A stretch of 64,000 nucleotides of DNA from Rotaria macrura. Taxonomy: Eukaryota; Rotifera; Eurotatoria; Philodinida; Philodinidae. Positions within the stretch are counted from its first letter, which is position 1. The number at the start of each line of letters is the position of its first letter. The notes below the pieces were generated by a model that was given only the letters and a program-made list of their open reading frames with translations, was not told the DNA's origin and ran no database searches. Made by a program: the position numbers and the translations under genes. The stretch is from the NCBI GenBank assembly GCA_900239685.1, contig OENT01000307.1:1-64000 (forward strand). The letters are read 5' to 3'. Positions 24,809 to 38,536 of this stretch are shown here, one piece after another.

Positions 24809-25984
24809 ATGAGGTACTGTATATGTCAATGAAATAGTAGAATATTAAATTCATTTATCCTCTAAATGTATACAGCTCGCTCCGAGTACAAAAGCGACTC
24901 GCATCATCAATCTTAGGATGTGGTAAAAAGAAAATTTGGCTTGATCCAAACGAAGCCAACGAAATATCAAATGCCAACACACGTAAGTTGTTTTCCATAG
25001 AATATGAAATGCATAGTCCTTCAACAATCATCGATCTTTGATGTAAAAAGAATCTTTTTACTGACATAACATTGACCGATACACTGGAAGGAGATATTAT
25101 AATTTATCATTTTGCTTTGTTCTACTCTTTGCCAATTATTCTCTTTAATTGACAACGGACGAATAAAATGAACATAACTAATTCTTTATTGTCTTTTTTA
25201 ATTACTTTGTGAATAAATTGTTTATTCATTCAACTTTCGTATAGGTCAAAGTGTACGTAAACTAGTTAAAGACGGTTTAATTATTAAAAAACCAGTTGCA
25301 GTACATTCACGTTTTCGTACACGTAAAAATAATGAAGCTCGTCGTAAAGGACGACATATGGGTCATGGTAAACGAAAAGGTACAGCGAACGCACGTATGC
25401 CAGTGAAGGTTCGTTGAAAATTCGAAAAAAATATATTTCTTCTATCAATAACAAGTAAATATACATTTATGCCTGTATACATTTTATGTTTGCATTAGAT
25501 TGTTTGGATTCGTCGTATGCGTGTATTACGTCGTTTATTGAAAAAATATCGTGCAGCTAAAAAGATTGATCGTCATATGTAAGTTATTTCTATTAAACGT
25601 AGAACAATAACATGATTCGAGCTAATTAGGTATCATGAACTATATTTGAAATGCAAGGGTAATGTTTTCAAAAACAAACGTGTATTAATGGAATTTATTC
25701 ATAAGAAGAAAGCAGAAGTACAACGTACGAAAATGCTCTCCGATCAAGCTATTGCTCGTCGTGAGCGTACGAAGGAAAAACGTATTCGTCGTGAACAACG
25801 TATTACTCAAAAACGTACCGATCTTATGGGCAAACAGGTTGATGATGATGATACAAATGTTGCTGTACAACAAGCTATTGAACAACAAGCTACAGTACCG
25901 GCTGTTGCTCCAGCACAAAAATCACAACAACAAGCACCAGGCAAATCTGCTGGAAAACAAGAGAAACAACAAAAGAAGAAGTAA
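24809..25984 (+). CDS. RPL19: 60S ribosomal protein L19 (eL19)
   Basis: Five coding exons (24809-24813, 24876-24982, 25245-25408, 25499-25578, 25630-25984) give 236 aa. The first coding exon is only ATGAG; splicing builds M-S-S-L-R-V-Q-K-R, as in other animals, where the start codon sits at the end of exon 1. The protein is a cytosolic large-subunit component that contacts the small subunit. Family sequence is strong: [80 protein letters not shown] and [17 protein letters not shown]. The long basic C-terminal helix follows, then a tail rich in Gln, Ala and Lys that makes it about 40 residues longer than the human protein. An AATAAA at 26104-26109 lies about 120 bp after the stop. Confidence 0.97.
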
Positions 25985-27365
25985 ATCTTTTAAAAAATAT
26001 GAGCATTATCGGGCACAAGTAACAATCAATGTGTCTTATATCTCGTTTTTTTTCATCGTCGTATTTATCGAATGATGTTTTTCATTGCCGTTTGTTTATT
26101 TACAATAAATATAAACTAGCAATCGCATATAATATACAGATACATATATATAAATACACGTACGTGTTTCTAACTTATTTAATTTTAAAGTAAATTTACC
26201 TATTTTACGAATTTCAAAGAGGCAATAACTTTTCTTCGATGTTACTTCGTTCAAAGTAATTCAAGACAAGAGAACGATAGTTCTTCTATTGAATAGCTAA
26301 ATCACATAGTGTGCAATCGTATCTGCTAACTGTTACTTTTCAATTCTAATAAAAAAAAAACTTCGTATTCACACAAAATTTTTATTCGGGACTATCTGGG
26401 CTAGGATTCGACCTATAATTCCTATTTTTTTGAAAAATCCTATATTTTGTCGTAAATTTCGATTACTTCTCCTATATTTTCATGAGATTTGACATTTCTC
26501 TGAGGGGGAGTACAGGGGTGTTCGCGACACTAAATAATTTTTCTCAATTCCTCGTGAAAATGAGAGTATAATTCAGAAAACGAAGTCCTATATAGGTATT
26601 TCTATAATTTCAAAAATATGTAATCCGAGACCAGGGAACTAGTGCAGATTGTTAATAGCGTATGATTGCAATGAGAATAGCAACAATTAGCTGTTATACA
26701 GATAACCTACAGTGTATGACTACGAAACGATTTTAGAAGCAAAGAAAGAATCATACGTGAAATAAATGAATTTTACTCTAAATCATCAATACATTTAGAT
26801 CGTGTCTAAAGTAAGAGATATTTCATCCATGGTATGGCTACTATTTTTTAATGTTAAAAACACAGAACAAAGTAGTAACTCTGATTCAATGTATTCTCGA
26901 AGTTACTTTTTCTATGTGAAAATAGCATTTATTTTTCATAGATGAGACGCAAAGATTTAAAATTTTGCGTTTGAATTGTCATAGCTTCAAAGACGACCAG
27001 TTTTTTAGGACGATCGAATTAGTTTGCGAAAAAAATAGATATTCAAGATGTGCGTCCGTTCAAAAGTAATCCTAGTAAAATTCTTCCATAATCCTTGTAG
27101 CTCTTGTGTTTCTCTATCTACACTACAAATACTTAATCAACAAATATTGATCGTAGTAAAGATGAATGTTTCGACAGTGTACTATTTTATCATACCAAAT
27201 CTATCATTCGTTTCATTCATAATTCCATATTTCTTGGAATTGTTCATTGTTCGACATTTAATCCTTCTTGAAATAATTCTTGTTATTTTTTTTTTTCATT
27301 CCAGTTTAGCGTCAAGTCCTTTTTTATGCATTCAGTACTATTGAACTGAGCTCTGGGGCAATTGC
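25985..27365. other. intergenic, no gene seen
   Basis: Contains the L19 3' UTR with an AATAAA at 26104. The rest is AT-rich without convincing coding sequence. A stretch at about 26390-26640 has a different texture (CCTATATTTT-like words repeated) and may be an old repeat, but no ends could be defined. Confidence 0.5.
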
Positions 27366-27612
27366 TTAGGTCAAAGTTGTTTCATCTCGATAGGTATCAA
27401 ATGTGTCTTTAAGATAGTTGAACAACCGATAGTCCGAAAGAACAAGGTCAACCGAATGTGACGACGGACCACGCATAATATGAGATGTATCCAAGATGTC
27501 AACAATAAGATCAATACTGACATGTGCGTCATCATTCACTAGATTTTTTCAGATTTAACATTTTCTTGAGTGACCACAGTGATAGGAGGAACGCTGCGAG
27601 GATACCATCCTG
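27366..27612 (-). pseudogene. degraded mariner transposase fragment
   Basis: Read on the minus strand, 27612 downwards gives YPRSVPPITVVTQENVKSEK, like the linker after the first helix-turn-helix of mariner transposases (RPRSVVT-ENV). It then hits stops. A second frame continues with NDDAHVSIDLIVDILDTSH, like the second helix-turn-helix. This runs straight into SHSVDLVLSDYRLFNYLKDT, which matches the mariner catalytic signature YSPDLAPSDYHLF. The region between the two domains, including the first catalytic aspartates, is deleted, and there is a frame change. It is a dead relic. Terminal repeats were not located. Confidence 0.6.
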
Positions 27613-28907
27613 TAGCGACTCTCATAGAATTATAAATTCATGACACATTAGTGAACAACTGTACGATGCGTAAATAATTTTCTCCATAAGCAGTAATTAA
27701 TTTGCCAAGAATTTTATTGGCGTTGAAATCTATTAATGATCGAGTTTTTATATAGTAGCGTGTGCAACCGAAGCAAAAAGGTTCGGAAGTAAACGTCAGA
27801 GTGAGAAGTTGAAATTTTAAATCAATTGAAAATTTTCTTCTTACTATCATTTTGAACATTATTTTCGTAAGAAATTTAAATTGATAAAAAAATCTCTTGT
27901 CTTACTATATCGTACAATAGAAATGCATCTTAGAATGTATTCCACGCGCATTGATAAAATCGATTATGTCTCTGTTAGTGACAGACGTAAAACGTCATGT
28001 ACAGAAAAAGCTCATAACTCTAAACTAGAAGCTTCTTATTATTCTTGTGTCAAATTAGACTTGTACATGGATACAACGTTTACTGTAAAATTTGACATAT
28101 TTAACGACGATGGCTTCAGGGTAAAATTAAGCTCAACGATTCAGGCAGAATGAAGAAAAAAGGATGACATGTCATTGGTCATATGAATTCGGATTGTTTC
28201 ATTCAAGATATCTATGAGATTTCAGTAATACCAATGATAGTTTTGTCAAAACTGATCTAATATTCTCAAGTAGCATAAAAAAGTTCAAATCAACAATTAT
28301 ATCGTGTAGATATTTTCTGACGGCATCTGTTTTTATCAATCAAACTCTCCTGCTGCTTTCATAGTTAGCCGGAGGAAATGTGGTTGTTCTAGTATCTTGA
28401 GATATTACCATATTTAATCAATTTTTAATAAGGAATCTTTCTTATTCTCATAGTAAAATGAAAACATAAAACCTATTCAATGTCGGAGTATCGACATTCT
28501 TTGCTAAATACGGTAAGTATCAAGTGTATTGTCCTGGTCGATCGACTAGCTATTTCATTTTTAGTTTGAGGAGACGTCAGTAAATTTATATATGACTCAA
28601 TTGATACCTGTATCTCTTGATGAGCACGGCCATACAAAAATATGACGTTGACAACAACGAAACTCGATTAAAACAATATTGAAATGCCCCATACAAATAT
28701 TGTATGAATACTGAAAATATCCATATCTTGACTTTCATATAATGAGCGAATATTGACTTTGTCGTACTCGATAGGATATGATGGATTGAAGCGTTGATAC
28801 TAAATGATCTCTATTCGAATTTAAACTCTAGCTGCTATGAGTATTGAAGAATTAATTTCTTTTACGATTTTATATGTATACTATTACTAAGAATACATTC
28901 GTTTTAA
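27613..28907. other. intergenic, no gene seen
   Basis: AT-rich sequence between the mariner relic and the hAT element. A 90-codon open frame at 27881-28153 has no recognisable family and no splice context. Confidence 0.45.
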
Positions 28908-28915
28908 GAATAAAC

Positions 28916-30366
28916 TAGAGATCCGAAAATCGCCAATTTTACTCGCCTCGCACCGTCACAAGGCGAGGCAAGTCGGCATTTTCTACACCGTGGCGAGCAC
29001 GAGTTGACTTCGTAAATCGCCGAGTCGACTCGCCTATACTTAGAATGTTATTTTTGATGAATAAATGGCAAATCTATTAGGATATCTTTCGATTTTATGC
29101 AACTCTTTCTGAGCGTTTTCATTTGTAGTGAAGTTTATCAAATCGGGACAATAACTTAGTGTGCAAGATGTCTCAACGATCAGCTTGAGAAAGAAAACTG
29201 TACATCTCTACAGACTGATGAACAAATTATCTGATATTTTTCGTGATGCTAGAGGATACTTCCAAAGTTCTATTCAAGTTGCAGCAGCTTATTAACACAC
29301 TTGAAAGCTAGCATCATCTACTTGAACACGGAGTTTGACCTTTTCCAACACACTTCTATCAGTCGTCAACCACAAAAAATAGAAATGTATCCCAAAGTTT
29401 ATTCGTAAATTCCAATTTTTAGAGATTGTTATACTGATCATTTTGGTTAAAAAATTGTCTATTTTCATCAAGAACTAACGGTATCAGAGTCATAGTACTA
29501 GAAAATGTCGTATGCTTTGACCAACACTCTTTTCTTGATGAGCATGGAACATCTGTTAACCAAAATGATCAGCAAATAAGACGTCTACAAATATGATTTT
29601 TCAGTAAGTTCTCGAATAGCGTTGCTAATTTGTTCACTATCCAGAGGAGTACTTTATCAAACTTCGACTAAAGTTACTGGTGTTTTCTGATCTTTTCAGT
29701 GCAAAAAGATTTGAGACGATTTTGTGAAGTTAGATAGAATAGAGAAAAATCAAGGATTTAAATAAAGTATTACACAAATTTGAAAATCTAAGATCAGAGG
29801 AATTCGCATCCGATTATAGAAACCCCAAATTTATAGTATATCTTTCGAATAGAAATGGGAATTTTATCTTTTAAATTAGTGATAATAATTCTAATAGATG
29901 TTATTAAAGCTTTTACTGATGAATAAAAACTTTGAAGTATCTCTACCTTTAGAAAAAAAATGAGTTCATTTGATCATAATCCTGTGCAGCTATGCAGTTT
30001 TCTTTTTCCTGGATGACTTTTAGCATACTCTGGATACAGATATATTTAATTATTCAGTCTAGTCCAACTACTGTACTGATGCAGTTCTCATAGCATTGTT
30101 TACACGATCAGTAAAAATATGAATGATCTTTATTATTTGATTCTCATTAAGATTTTTGTTCTTTTAGCTTATTTAAATGTATAAAATATTCTTTATTTGA
30201 TTGTATAAAATAAAAAGATGGTGATTGTTGTAGGTTGTTGAAAAACTACCTAAAAAAACTATTTTATTATAACCTCTAGGCGAGGCGAGGCGAGGCAGCA
30301 ATGAGCAACTCGCCATCATGACGAGGCAGTGACGAGTCACTTTTTTGATTGACCCGCGGATCTCTG
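28916..30366. mobile_element. hAT-type DNA transposon, 1451 bp, no intact transposase
   Basis: Left end TAGAGATCCG (28916-28925) pairs with right end CGGATCTCTG (30357-30366; reverse CAGAGATCCG), fitting the hAT end rule. Both sides carry the same 8 bp, GAATAAAC (28908-28915 and 30367-30374), the target-duplication length of the hAT superfamily. Subterminal parts are GC-rich against an AT-rich background and repeat GGCGAGGC-type words (28945-29035 and 30281-30345). The interior has no long open frame, so it is a non-autonomous or decayed copy. An internal imperfect palindrome lies at 29434-29572. Confidence 0.82.
29434..29572. repeat. internal imperfect palindrome of the hAT element
   Basis: CTGATCATTTTGGTTAA (from 29434) running to TCATCAAGAA (29473) is mirrored by TTCTTGATGAGCATGG (from 29532) running to GTTAACCAAAATGATCAG (29572). 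The arms are about 40 bp with a variable centre. Confidence 0.6.
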
Positions 30367-30374
30367 GAATAAAC

Positions 30375-33300
30375 TAGACCACTATCTTCATCGAAGTTGT
30401 CCAAAAGTCTACTGTTTTACAATGTGAAGCTTTTTGTAACAATGAAATAGGAATAGTTGCATTTCCACTGTTTCTAATATTGTTTAAATCATGTAGCATT
30501 AGAGGTAGAACTGATGGTGGATCGTCACATCCTCAGTTTGGATTTCGAATCGCTCACTGAAAAAAAAATGTACCGATTGAAATAGTTCTGATCTTTGTTT
30601 TATAATGTTTTCTTTTTATAAAAGGTACTAAACCAGTTGTAACAAAACGCTTTTATAGTACAGGTCTAGTGTAAAATATTCTATAATTGTCTTCTGTTTT
30701 GTTGATTTTCAAAATGTGAGAACTATCAAGTTGAACCAATATTTTACTGATAGACAGGTTTTACGAGTAGGAATCGGTAAACCAGTTTGTGTGGCCTACG
30801 TTTTTCAGAGAGGTTCCACTGATGCATAGAACGATACGTCAATGATTGTTTCTATTTATTCCTTTAAGATTCATTCAATTTTTCGCTACATTTTTGCTTC
30901 ATTTACTATCAGTCGATTCGATTGTATGTAGACACTTTTCTGAAAACAGATTCGAGTTCAGCGTCTAGCGTATGACTTGTATTCTGAAAGCGATGGCTGC
31001 TAAGGGAAACTACCGACAATATTATTTTCATCGCAGCATTGATTCAGCCAAATCGATTGGTAAAACGTGTTCGAATACGAATAGAGTTAAGCTGAAGAAC
31101 AATTCAATGTGTATCCAACTGTTCATCCTCGACGCTAACAATTCAAAAGAGAATTCTACTACAGCAGCAGTGGCATTCAATGAAAAACACGCTGCAAATA
31201 TCGAAAAATAAAAGTTATCATTGGTAGACGTATCGTTTGCTAGAAGACATGTTTCATATGTGTATATAATCAAGTATTTCCAGTTTTGAACTCTGTAAAA
31301 ACTAATAAAAATATAACAGCGAACATAAAATAAAGTATTATAATTAGTGTAGAAAATGAATGCTACAATTTATTTCACGTACGATGCTTTCAAGAAGTGC
31401 TGTAAAAATTTTAAATGATATCGGCATCTTACTATTTCACATACATGTCAGATTAATATTATTTAAGGATTGTTTTCTCAATCAACTCCATCTATTCTCA
31501 TCATTGAAATTATGCATCATGTAAACAAAGAAGCAAGTCATTTCGAACAATAGGATAATCCTATTTATGGGAACAGTTCAATAATTGCTCTTAATTACTA
31601 ATATAATGCAAGACGTAGGCAATGCTATGTCAATCGATCGTCTTAGACAACATTATGGATTAAATCCTTCCTTCTTTTTTTTCAATATCTTCATATACGA
31701 ATACATGGATCAATCACATAGCTGAAGTTTATGACTTTTTATGTCTTCTTTGGATGTTTAATAGTCAAAAACATTTGATTCTACTCCTTGTCGATGTTGA
31801 TACGACTAATTAACAAATTTCTATCTCTAGTAATAAAACGTCAACATCAGTAAAAATAATAGCGAGAAAAGTTCTTGTAACGACGATTTAGATGATATTT
31901 ACAACCAATACAGTTCGTTGAATTTCACTTTTTGCCTTTGATGCATACAAAATGATACGTTTTATATTTACAACGCAATAAAATTCTATCGTAGAGTTTT
32001 AAAATATCTTATCAGTCTTTGAAGGCATATCAAAGTAATTGAAGTTTGAGAAGACCCCTGCGACAAGGATATCTTTAAAACGTGATTGTCAGTATGTAAA
32101 AGAATTTCTGCTATTATCTAGGAAGGACATCAGGCTTATCACTTTTGGAAAACGCAGCAAATAAAGATGCATATGATCGAAAGATGTTTATTAAATCTAT
32201 TTGAAAATGAACTCATTCTTCAACAATCATCGCGCATTCATTTCAACTACTGATTAGTAAATCGACACAGTCATGGAAAGACTTGAATGGTTTACATCTG
32301 AATGTTCAAGAATTATATATAGGATTACATCTTAATTGCCGACATTTGTTTTGGTTAACCAAGAAGAATTTTCTGCAAAACGTTAAACAGCGGCAGAGCG
32401 TTGTAGAATTAAGACTAGATTTATTATGTGGAAGAACATACAGAAAACTCATTTGTGAGAACTAGTTGAACATCTAACTGTTTTTTGCTTCATAATGAAG
32501 ATGCACATTTCATGTTTTCACATCCATAGTTAATCTCCTTTCGTTATTTCTTTGTGCTATTCTAAAATTATAGTTTTTGAAATCTATATAATCTTTACTA
32601 GATGTATGGTAATCGACTGAAAGCTATGTTCTTTCGCGATAGAAATTTTTATTGTATTCACCCAGATGTATCTTTATCACTTCACATATAACTCTTCACA
32701 ATAGATTTTTATAAGCTAGCTCGAACGACATGAGACGTACAACGCCATACATTAGTTTTAAACAGTTGATATCTTTCAATAGAGCTATCTCAACGAATCA
32801 TTTTATACTAACTATTTTCGTTTCTGTTCCCAGTACAGGCAATTTTGCTTCGCCTCCTCGTAACTAATTTGCGAATACTTTACACTCTCCGATCATCTTT
32901 ACCTGCTCCTCCCTCTCTACTCAGCAGAATCATTCCGATAATCGGACCTCACCGAGTTGCAGTGGCTCGTTATAAAATCAGAAAAATTTTATTTGAAGAC
33001 GGAATGACTTTTCGATTCTACTGTAAGAATATGACGAAATCTCATGCGAGCTTTCGACTCATCTCTAACAATGTCACCAGATACTAATTAGAATCCAATT
33101 AATAAAATACGATTCATCCGTCGGATCCATTTGTAGGTCCGTTTCCTGGAATTCAATCGATTTTCTTCTGCTCATCGTATTTGATAAGTTCAGTCGGATT
33201 TATTCACATGGGTAGCCCATCTACAGGAATATGGTTTTCCCCTTACTAAGAAAAAAAGTTTGCAATCAAGAAGGCATTGGGGTGTAGGTATTTTACGCAG

Positions 33301-35273
33301 TACAGATATGTGCTTTTTCTTTTAATTAGAGAAAAAAATTATGATCCGTATAGGATAAAGAAATCCCATGGAAACCTATGGCAAAGTCAAACGAGAAAAA
33401 TCCAAATGTATGCCACACAATGCACATTCATCTTCGTCTTCTTGCGATGACAACCATGTAATTATATCTAGGTGTCATTAAAATTTATTTCAATTACTAA
33501 TGCTTCATCGTTGTACGTCAATAACAATGGTGTTTATAGAAATTTCATTATTTTGATCAATGTTGAACAATACTGATATTTTGATAAAATATAACGCAGT
33601 ATTTTATTATGTGAAAGCATGTCAAAAGAATGCCGACAGAAGAAGAAAAATTAATTTTCACACCTAATTTTTTACTTGTCCAAGCACATATGAGATGATT
33701 GCAAACCATGTGTACAACTTAGCTGCAACTATAGTCTTTTTTAAGGAATTTTATGTTTCAGTGAAGTGATTTTATGTATTGAGATAGATATGACTACTAG
33801 AAAAATGAAGGAGATTAATTAATTATTAGCTATCCTACTATTACTATGAAGGATAGTCGAAACTTTAAAACGTTGGCATTGTTAAAAATCACCATAGATA
33901 TACAATAGGGAGCATGGCAACTATGTTTTACAAATGCTAATAGATAATGAACCTGAGGGAGATCATACACTTTTAAAATTTTTTAAATAAATTCTATTTT
34001 GGAATAGAAAAAAAAATTCTTATCATTGTCAAGAAGTAAAATTCCTCAAGCTGAACTTCATGTTGTAATTTTTTCATTTGCAATACATATCTGAAAGTCA
34101 TATCATTCGTCTTTCAACAACATCCGATTAATCTTTAGAAGAGCTTTTGACTTATATAAGACAAATCTAGACTTCATTCCTTTTTGAAATCGTCTTTCGA
34201 ACGGCAAAAGAATTCATAGTTGAACTTTTCAGTATTTGAAATGCAAAAAAACAACGTCACGGAAAATTTGACGTGGAAACTTTGTTTTGAGATCTGACCT
34301 TTTTTCTTTCTAATAGAAAAAATACAATACAGTTATTTTTCAGCACATCTTATTATATTTTCTTTCATCTATGTTTTGGTTATAATTGAGTGGCACTTCA
34401 TTGAAGCAGTAATTAAGAGAAAAAAAACAATGAATTATAAAGTGACAATATATTTTTTACAAAATCTTCGATCAAAAATATTTTCAATACGCATTAAGAC
34501 AATAAGAGCAACTTACGTTAACTAAATCAAAATCTTATGCAGACGCTAATGAATGACAACAATACACTTTTACAACCTATTCTTAACCGAAAAGAAGTCA
34601 ACTTAATCTATCACAACTGATTAGGTCAATGTGGAGTTCAAGTAGAAACGTTACATCACCATTGTGCCCTGTAGTGATTGATAATAGTGAAAGGACAGAT
34701 TTTAGTCGCTAAACTAATCACACCTATGAAGGATATTTTTCGATTAAAATGATTGAATTTGGTTGAAAATTTCAAATGATGGAAGCTAGGTCATAAATAT
34801 TTTCTTTCGAATAGTACACATGGTTTCCAATCGTCTCATGTTCGTTTTTTCACAAGAGTCGATCGACTCGATATTCTTTCATTGTATAATTGTAAAATAT
34901 CTTTAATTGATTAAAGCTCGACGAAATGGTCATTCATATATTATTTTGATTGACAGGCACGAGAGTTTTGATATATGACCTTTTCTTGAGTATTCGATGA
35001 AGTTTCAAGTCAGTGTATTGATCTGTTAACGAGGAAAAACATCTGAAATAAGTCGTTGTATTAGTCGATTTCTTCCTGTTGCTATGCTCAATTGAATCAT
35101 ACTTACGTTATTCAGCGACTTATATTCAATTCTATACTCTTTCATGTGTTATTCTCGATAAAAGGTCAATTGAATAGAATCATGAAATAGTTCAAAGATT
35201 TATGTATCGATTTTCGAAGTAAGAAATATGAAATAAATCGATCGAAAACTACTATTTGTGTACATATACATAA

Positions 35274-35308
<35 letters not shown>

Positions 35309-38099
35309 TTCCGTTTCTCGTACGATATGAATCAACGAATTTCATTGTAATTTTAGAGAAATTTTTAAAATCTCATTGCGCTGTAACCTAAGTAGTATAA
35401 ATATTTTTACTTGATAAATAGTAATCTACTTGACTTTGAATCTAGTATTCGTTGCTTTCAGTTCGTTGTACTCCTTGATTTCAATTCAATAAATCATTAG
35501 AAATAAAGATAATGATATCAATAAAAAAAGCACAAAGAAGGTTACTGAGTTGTTATGATCTCTTCCCATTCTAGACACACAAAAAAGCTTCATCTTTGTT
35601 TCAACAACTACCATGAATACAAGGTGATTCGATGCGTTTACATTCATATATGACCATGACAAGTACTGTCGATGTCTTTACTTGTATAACAGGCCTTTAC
35701 CGATTGAAATCGAATATGTATAGAATGACAAAAAAAACCAGTCTTCAACATTCACGAGCAGAACATTGTATATTATCTTGTCATCGACACGAATACATCA
35801 TGTAAAAACAATGTAGATTGATGTGAAGAAACGAAAGCATTTTTTTTATGCATATCATTTTAATATCTATCATTAGTGATGAAATAAGTCTACATCGTAC
35901 AGTATGACTTTGTGTTACTTGTGCATTATACTTAGAAAAGGTTTCAATTAAAAAGAAAACGAAAAGAATATGTCATGACATGAAACACAAGCTAGTGTAC
36001 CAATGTTCATGTCGTATTGATTCTTCTTCTTTTCTTTTTTTATTTGAAAACTTTGCATTATTTGAATATTCAATTAAGATTCTTACGAATATCGTAATGT
36101 ATGAATAAAGAAAAAAAAAATTTCGTCCATAACAGTGACTAACAAAAATAATGTTCTTCTCGCAAACTATAATCTACTGTGTTCTCTATCAAGATTATTC
36201 AAATTTACTACTACTGTGAATATCAATAAACGTCGATTACCTATTTCAATAAATAAAATTACTATAATATTCGTTGTTAATAATATTTATCTTGATAATA
36301 CGTTTGATTGTCATCTTTCAAAAGCAAACCGTACACATATTTTTTTCAATGTTTATTTATTTATTTGCAATAGAAGGTGAAACAATCCTGATGATCAAAT
36401 ATTTAGCTACTTGTCTATATTAAAAGAAATTTATGTTATGCATTACACATAGTAGGAGGTGTACTTGATTGACGTTATAGGATATAAAATCAAATTTTAT
36501 TGATATTATACGACATATTCAAGAAGGACCCAAAGGTGTCAAACTTTACCATAGATGAACTATTCAAATAAATAATTTTCTTCTCATCTTTCTTCCTTTC
36601 TTCTCTCTCGCGTGTCTGATTTAATTGATCGAGTGAAAGAAAAGTACATTAATAACAATTCAAATAAAGATTTTATATTGGGAAGTTCTCATGTATCTGT
36701 ATCACATCGATTGTATCATCGTCAATGAGAAGTAACACAATAATAAGCAAAACGAGATTTAGATTGTTGAGCCTAGATTTATATATGTGCTTGAAATCTA
36801 TTGCTTTATCAAATTGTTGTAACTGGAGCAGCCTTTGGGATTAAATGAGCAAAATCGTTATTCGTGCTACTGTTCGGTTCGTAATCATAGCACGAGTATT
36901 TATATATCGAATATCTATATACACAAATAAAAAAAAAACGAGACACACATACATTCACTCACTTGTAGAATGAGATGAAGAAAAAACATTTCAACAAATC
37001 CTTTATCCTTCCTTGAAAATGTTCTATATCCTACTTCGTTTGAATCAGATGTTCTTCATCTTCTTTTCATTCTCTCTTGTATTACTTCATCTTGTAAACT
37101 AGGTTGCTTTCTTTCTTTCTTTTTTTCGTCTTAGGGTAAGTTCATTTTTATCAAGGGCTTCGAAAGGAAGTGTCGAGTATTTTACCATTATTAAATCTAA
37201 TTATGAACAAAGAGAAAAATAAAAGACTATGCAAGAGTCATATAGATAATGCAAATAACGGAGCAAGTCTAGAATTAGTAGTGCATAAGTAATAAGTCTA
37301 ATTTCGCATAAAAAAATGTGAACGACATATTCAACATATTCGTTGTTTGTATATTTTGTGTATACTTGCTTACGACAGATGCATATATAGAGACTCGTTA
37401 TCGACAGAATGACTAAAGAAAATGTGCATAAAAAATAATGAAAAAGAAAGAAGGTGGAGCCGTCAACCAATATAAGGTCTCTGGTATGTTCTTTTTTTAA
37501 CTACCATTTTGTACATGATTGCTACGTTTCAAACCTTTTTTCCTTGTTCTTATAGTGATTCATTCTCCTCCCTTTCCTATAGAGGCTGTTACTCTAGTTG
37601 ATCAGTACCCAAAGGCATATGTGCGTTTGTAAGGTAGTCGATATACATGCTCTGTATTACTGTCTGTCTTTCTCTCTTTTTTTTCTTCTGGTACGCGCAA
37701 TACAAAAGACTTACACTTCATTCTTTTTTACTGTCAATGTGAAAAAAAGAACGGAATGACGATTTATTTTATTTTTTGCTTCTGCCTCGTTTTCAGCAAC
37801 ATTATATGAGACAAATTTGTATATTTGCATTTTCTTCGTTTCATCTGATAAATGATGATAAATAACTAATCATTGAAAGACTGTATATAAGTCTGCATGA
37901 TTTAGTTGTTTAAATCATATGCATACTGCTAATAAATGATTCTTTTCTTCATTTTCGTTTCTTTTTCTTTTTCTTTTTCTGTTGAAGTTTTTCGATTATT
38001 TAGGCTGTTTGCTTTTCTTTGACAGAGGAAAAAATATTAAAGAGAATAACAGACAAAGAAAAAAAAAGACGACTTAGAATCATACTCCACAGAGAAAAA
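30375..38099. other. long gene-poor stretch
   Basis: Nearly 8 kb with only short open frames (for example 30972-31211, 32283-32465, 32845-33087, 36135-36380) that carry no recognisable motif on either strand. A (TA)n tract is at 35281-35305. I see no RNA gene. It may hold distal regulatory sequence or 5' non-coding exons of the PDZ gene, but nothing in the sequence proves it. Confidence 0.45.
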
Positions 38100-38101
38100 G
38101 A

Positions 38102-38103
38102 GC

Positions 38104-38138
<35 letters not shown>
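38102..38138. repeat. (CAA)n microsatellite
   Basis: About 12 uninterrupted CAA units in non-coding sequence. Confidence 0.9.
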
Positions 38139-38140
<2 letters not shown>

Positions 38141-38495
38141 ATGACGATTACGATCGTTATATACATATATTTATAAGAAAAATAAAATGAAAAAACAAAA
38201 TAGAATCGAATTCATAACTTTTCGTTTTCTTTCTTCTTTTATTAAAAACTCTCATATTTTATCGACACGTCATATTCTTTTCTGTTCAAGGTACTTGGTA
38301 AACACACTCTACTGATTATTATTATTACTATTATTTTTATTACTACATTTTTTTTTCTTCTTCTTCTTCTTCTACTCCTTAAATTCATATACATCAATTC
38401 AAATTCGTTAAGATTTTCTTGCGGTTACTTCGGACAGCATCAAATTACATACAAGTCGCACACATAGCGCATACACACACATCACACACATTTAT

Positions 38496-38508
<13 letters not shown>

Positions 38509-38536
<28 letters not shown>

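Noticed and set aside
26380-26650. Possible repeat element with CCTATATTTT-like words
   Set aside because: The two halves do not align as inverted or direct repeats and no target duplication could be found.
30972-31273. Overlapping open frames on both strands
   Set aside because: Both are about 80 codons and neither resembles a protein family; likely chance.
32845-33087. 80-codon open frame
   Set aside because: No motif and no neighbouring exons that extend it in phase.
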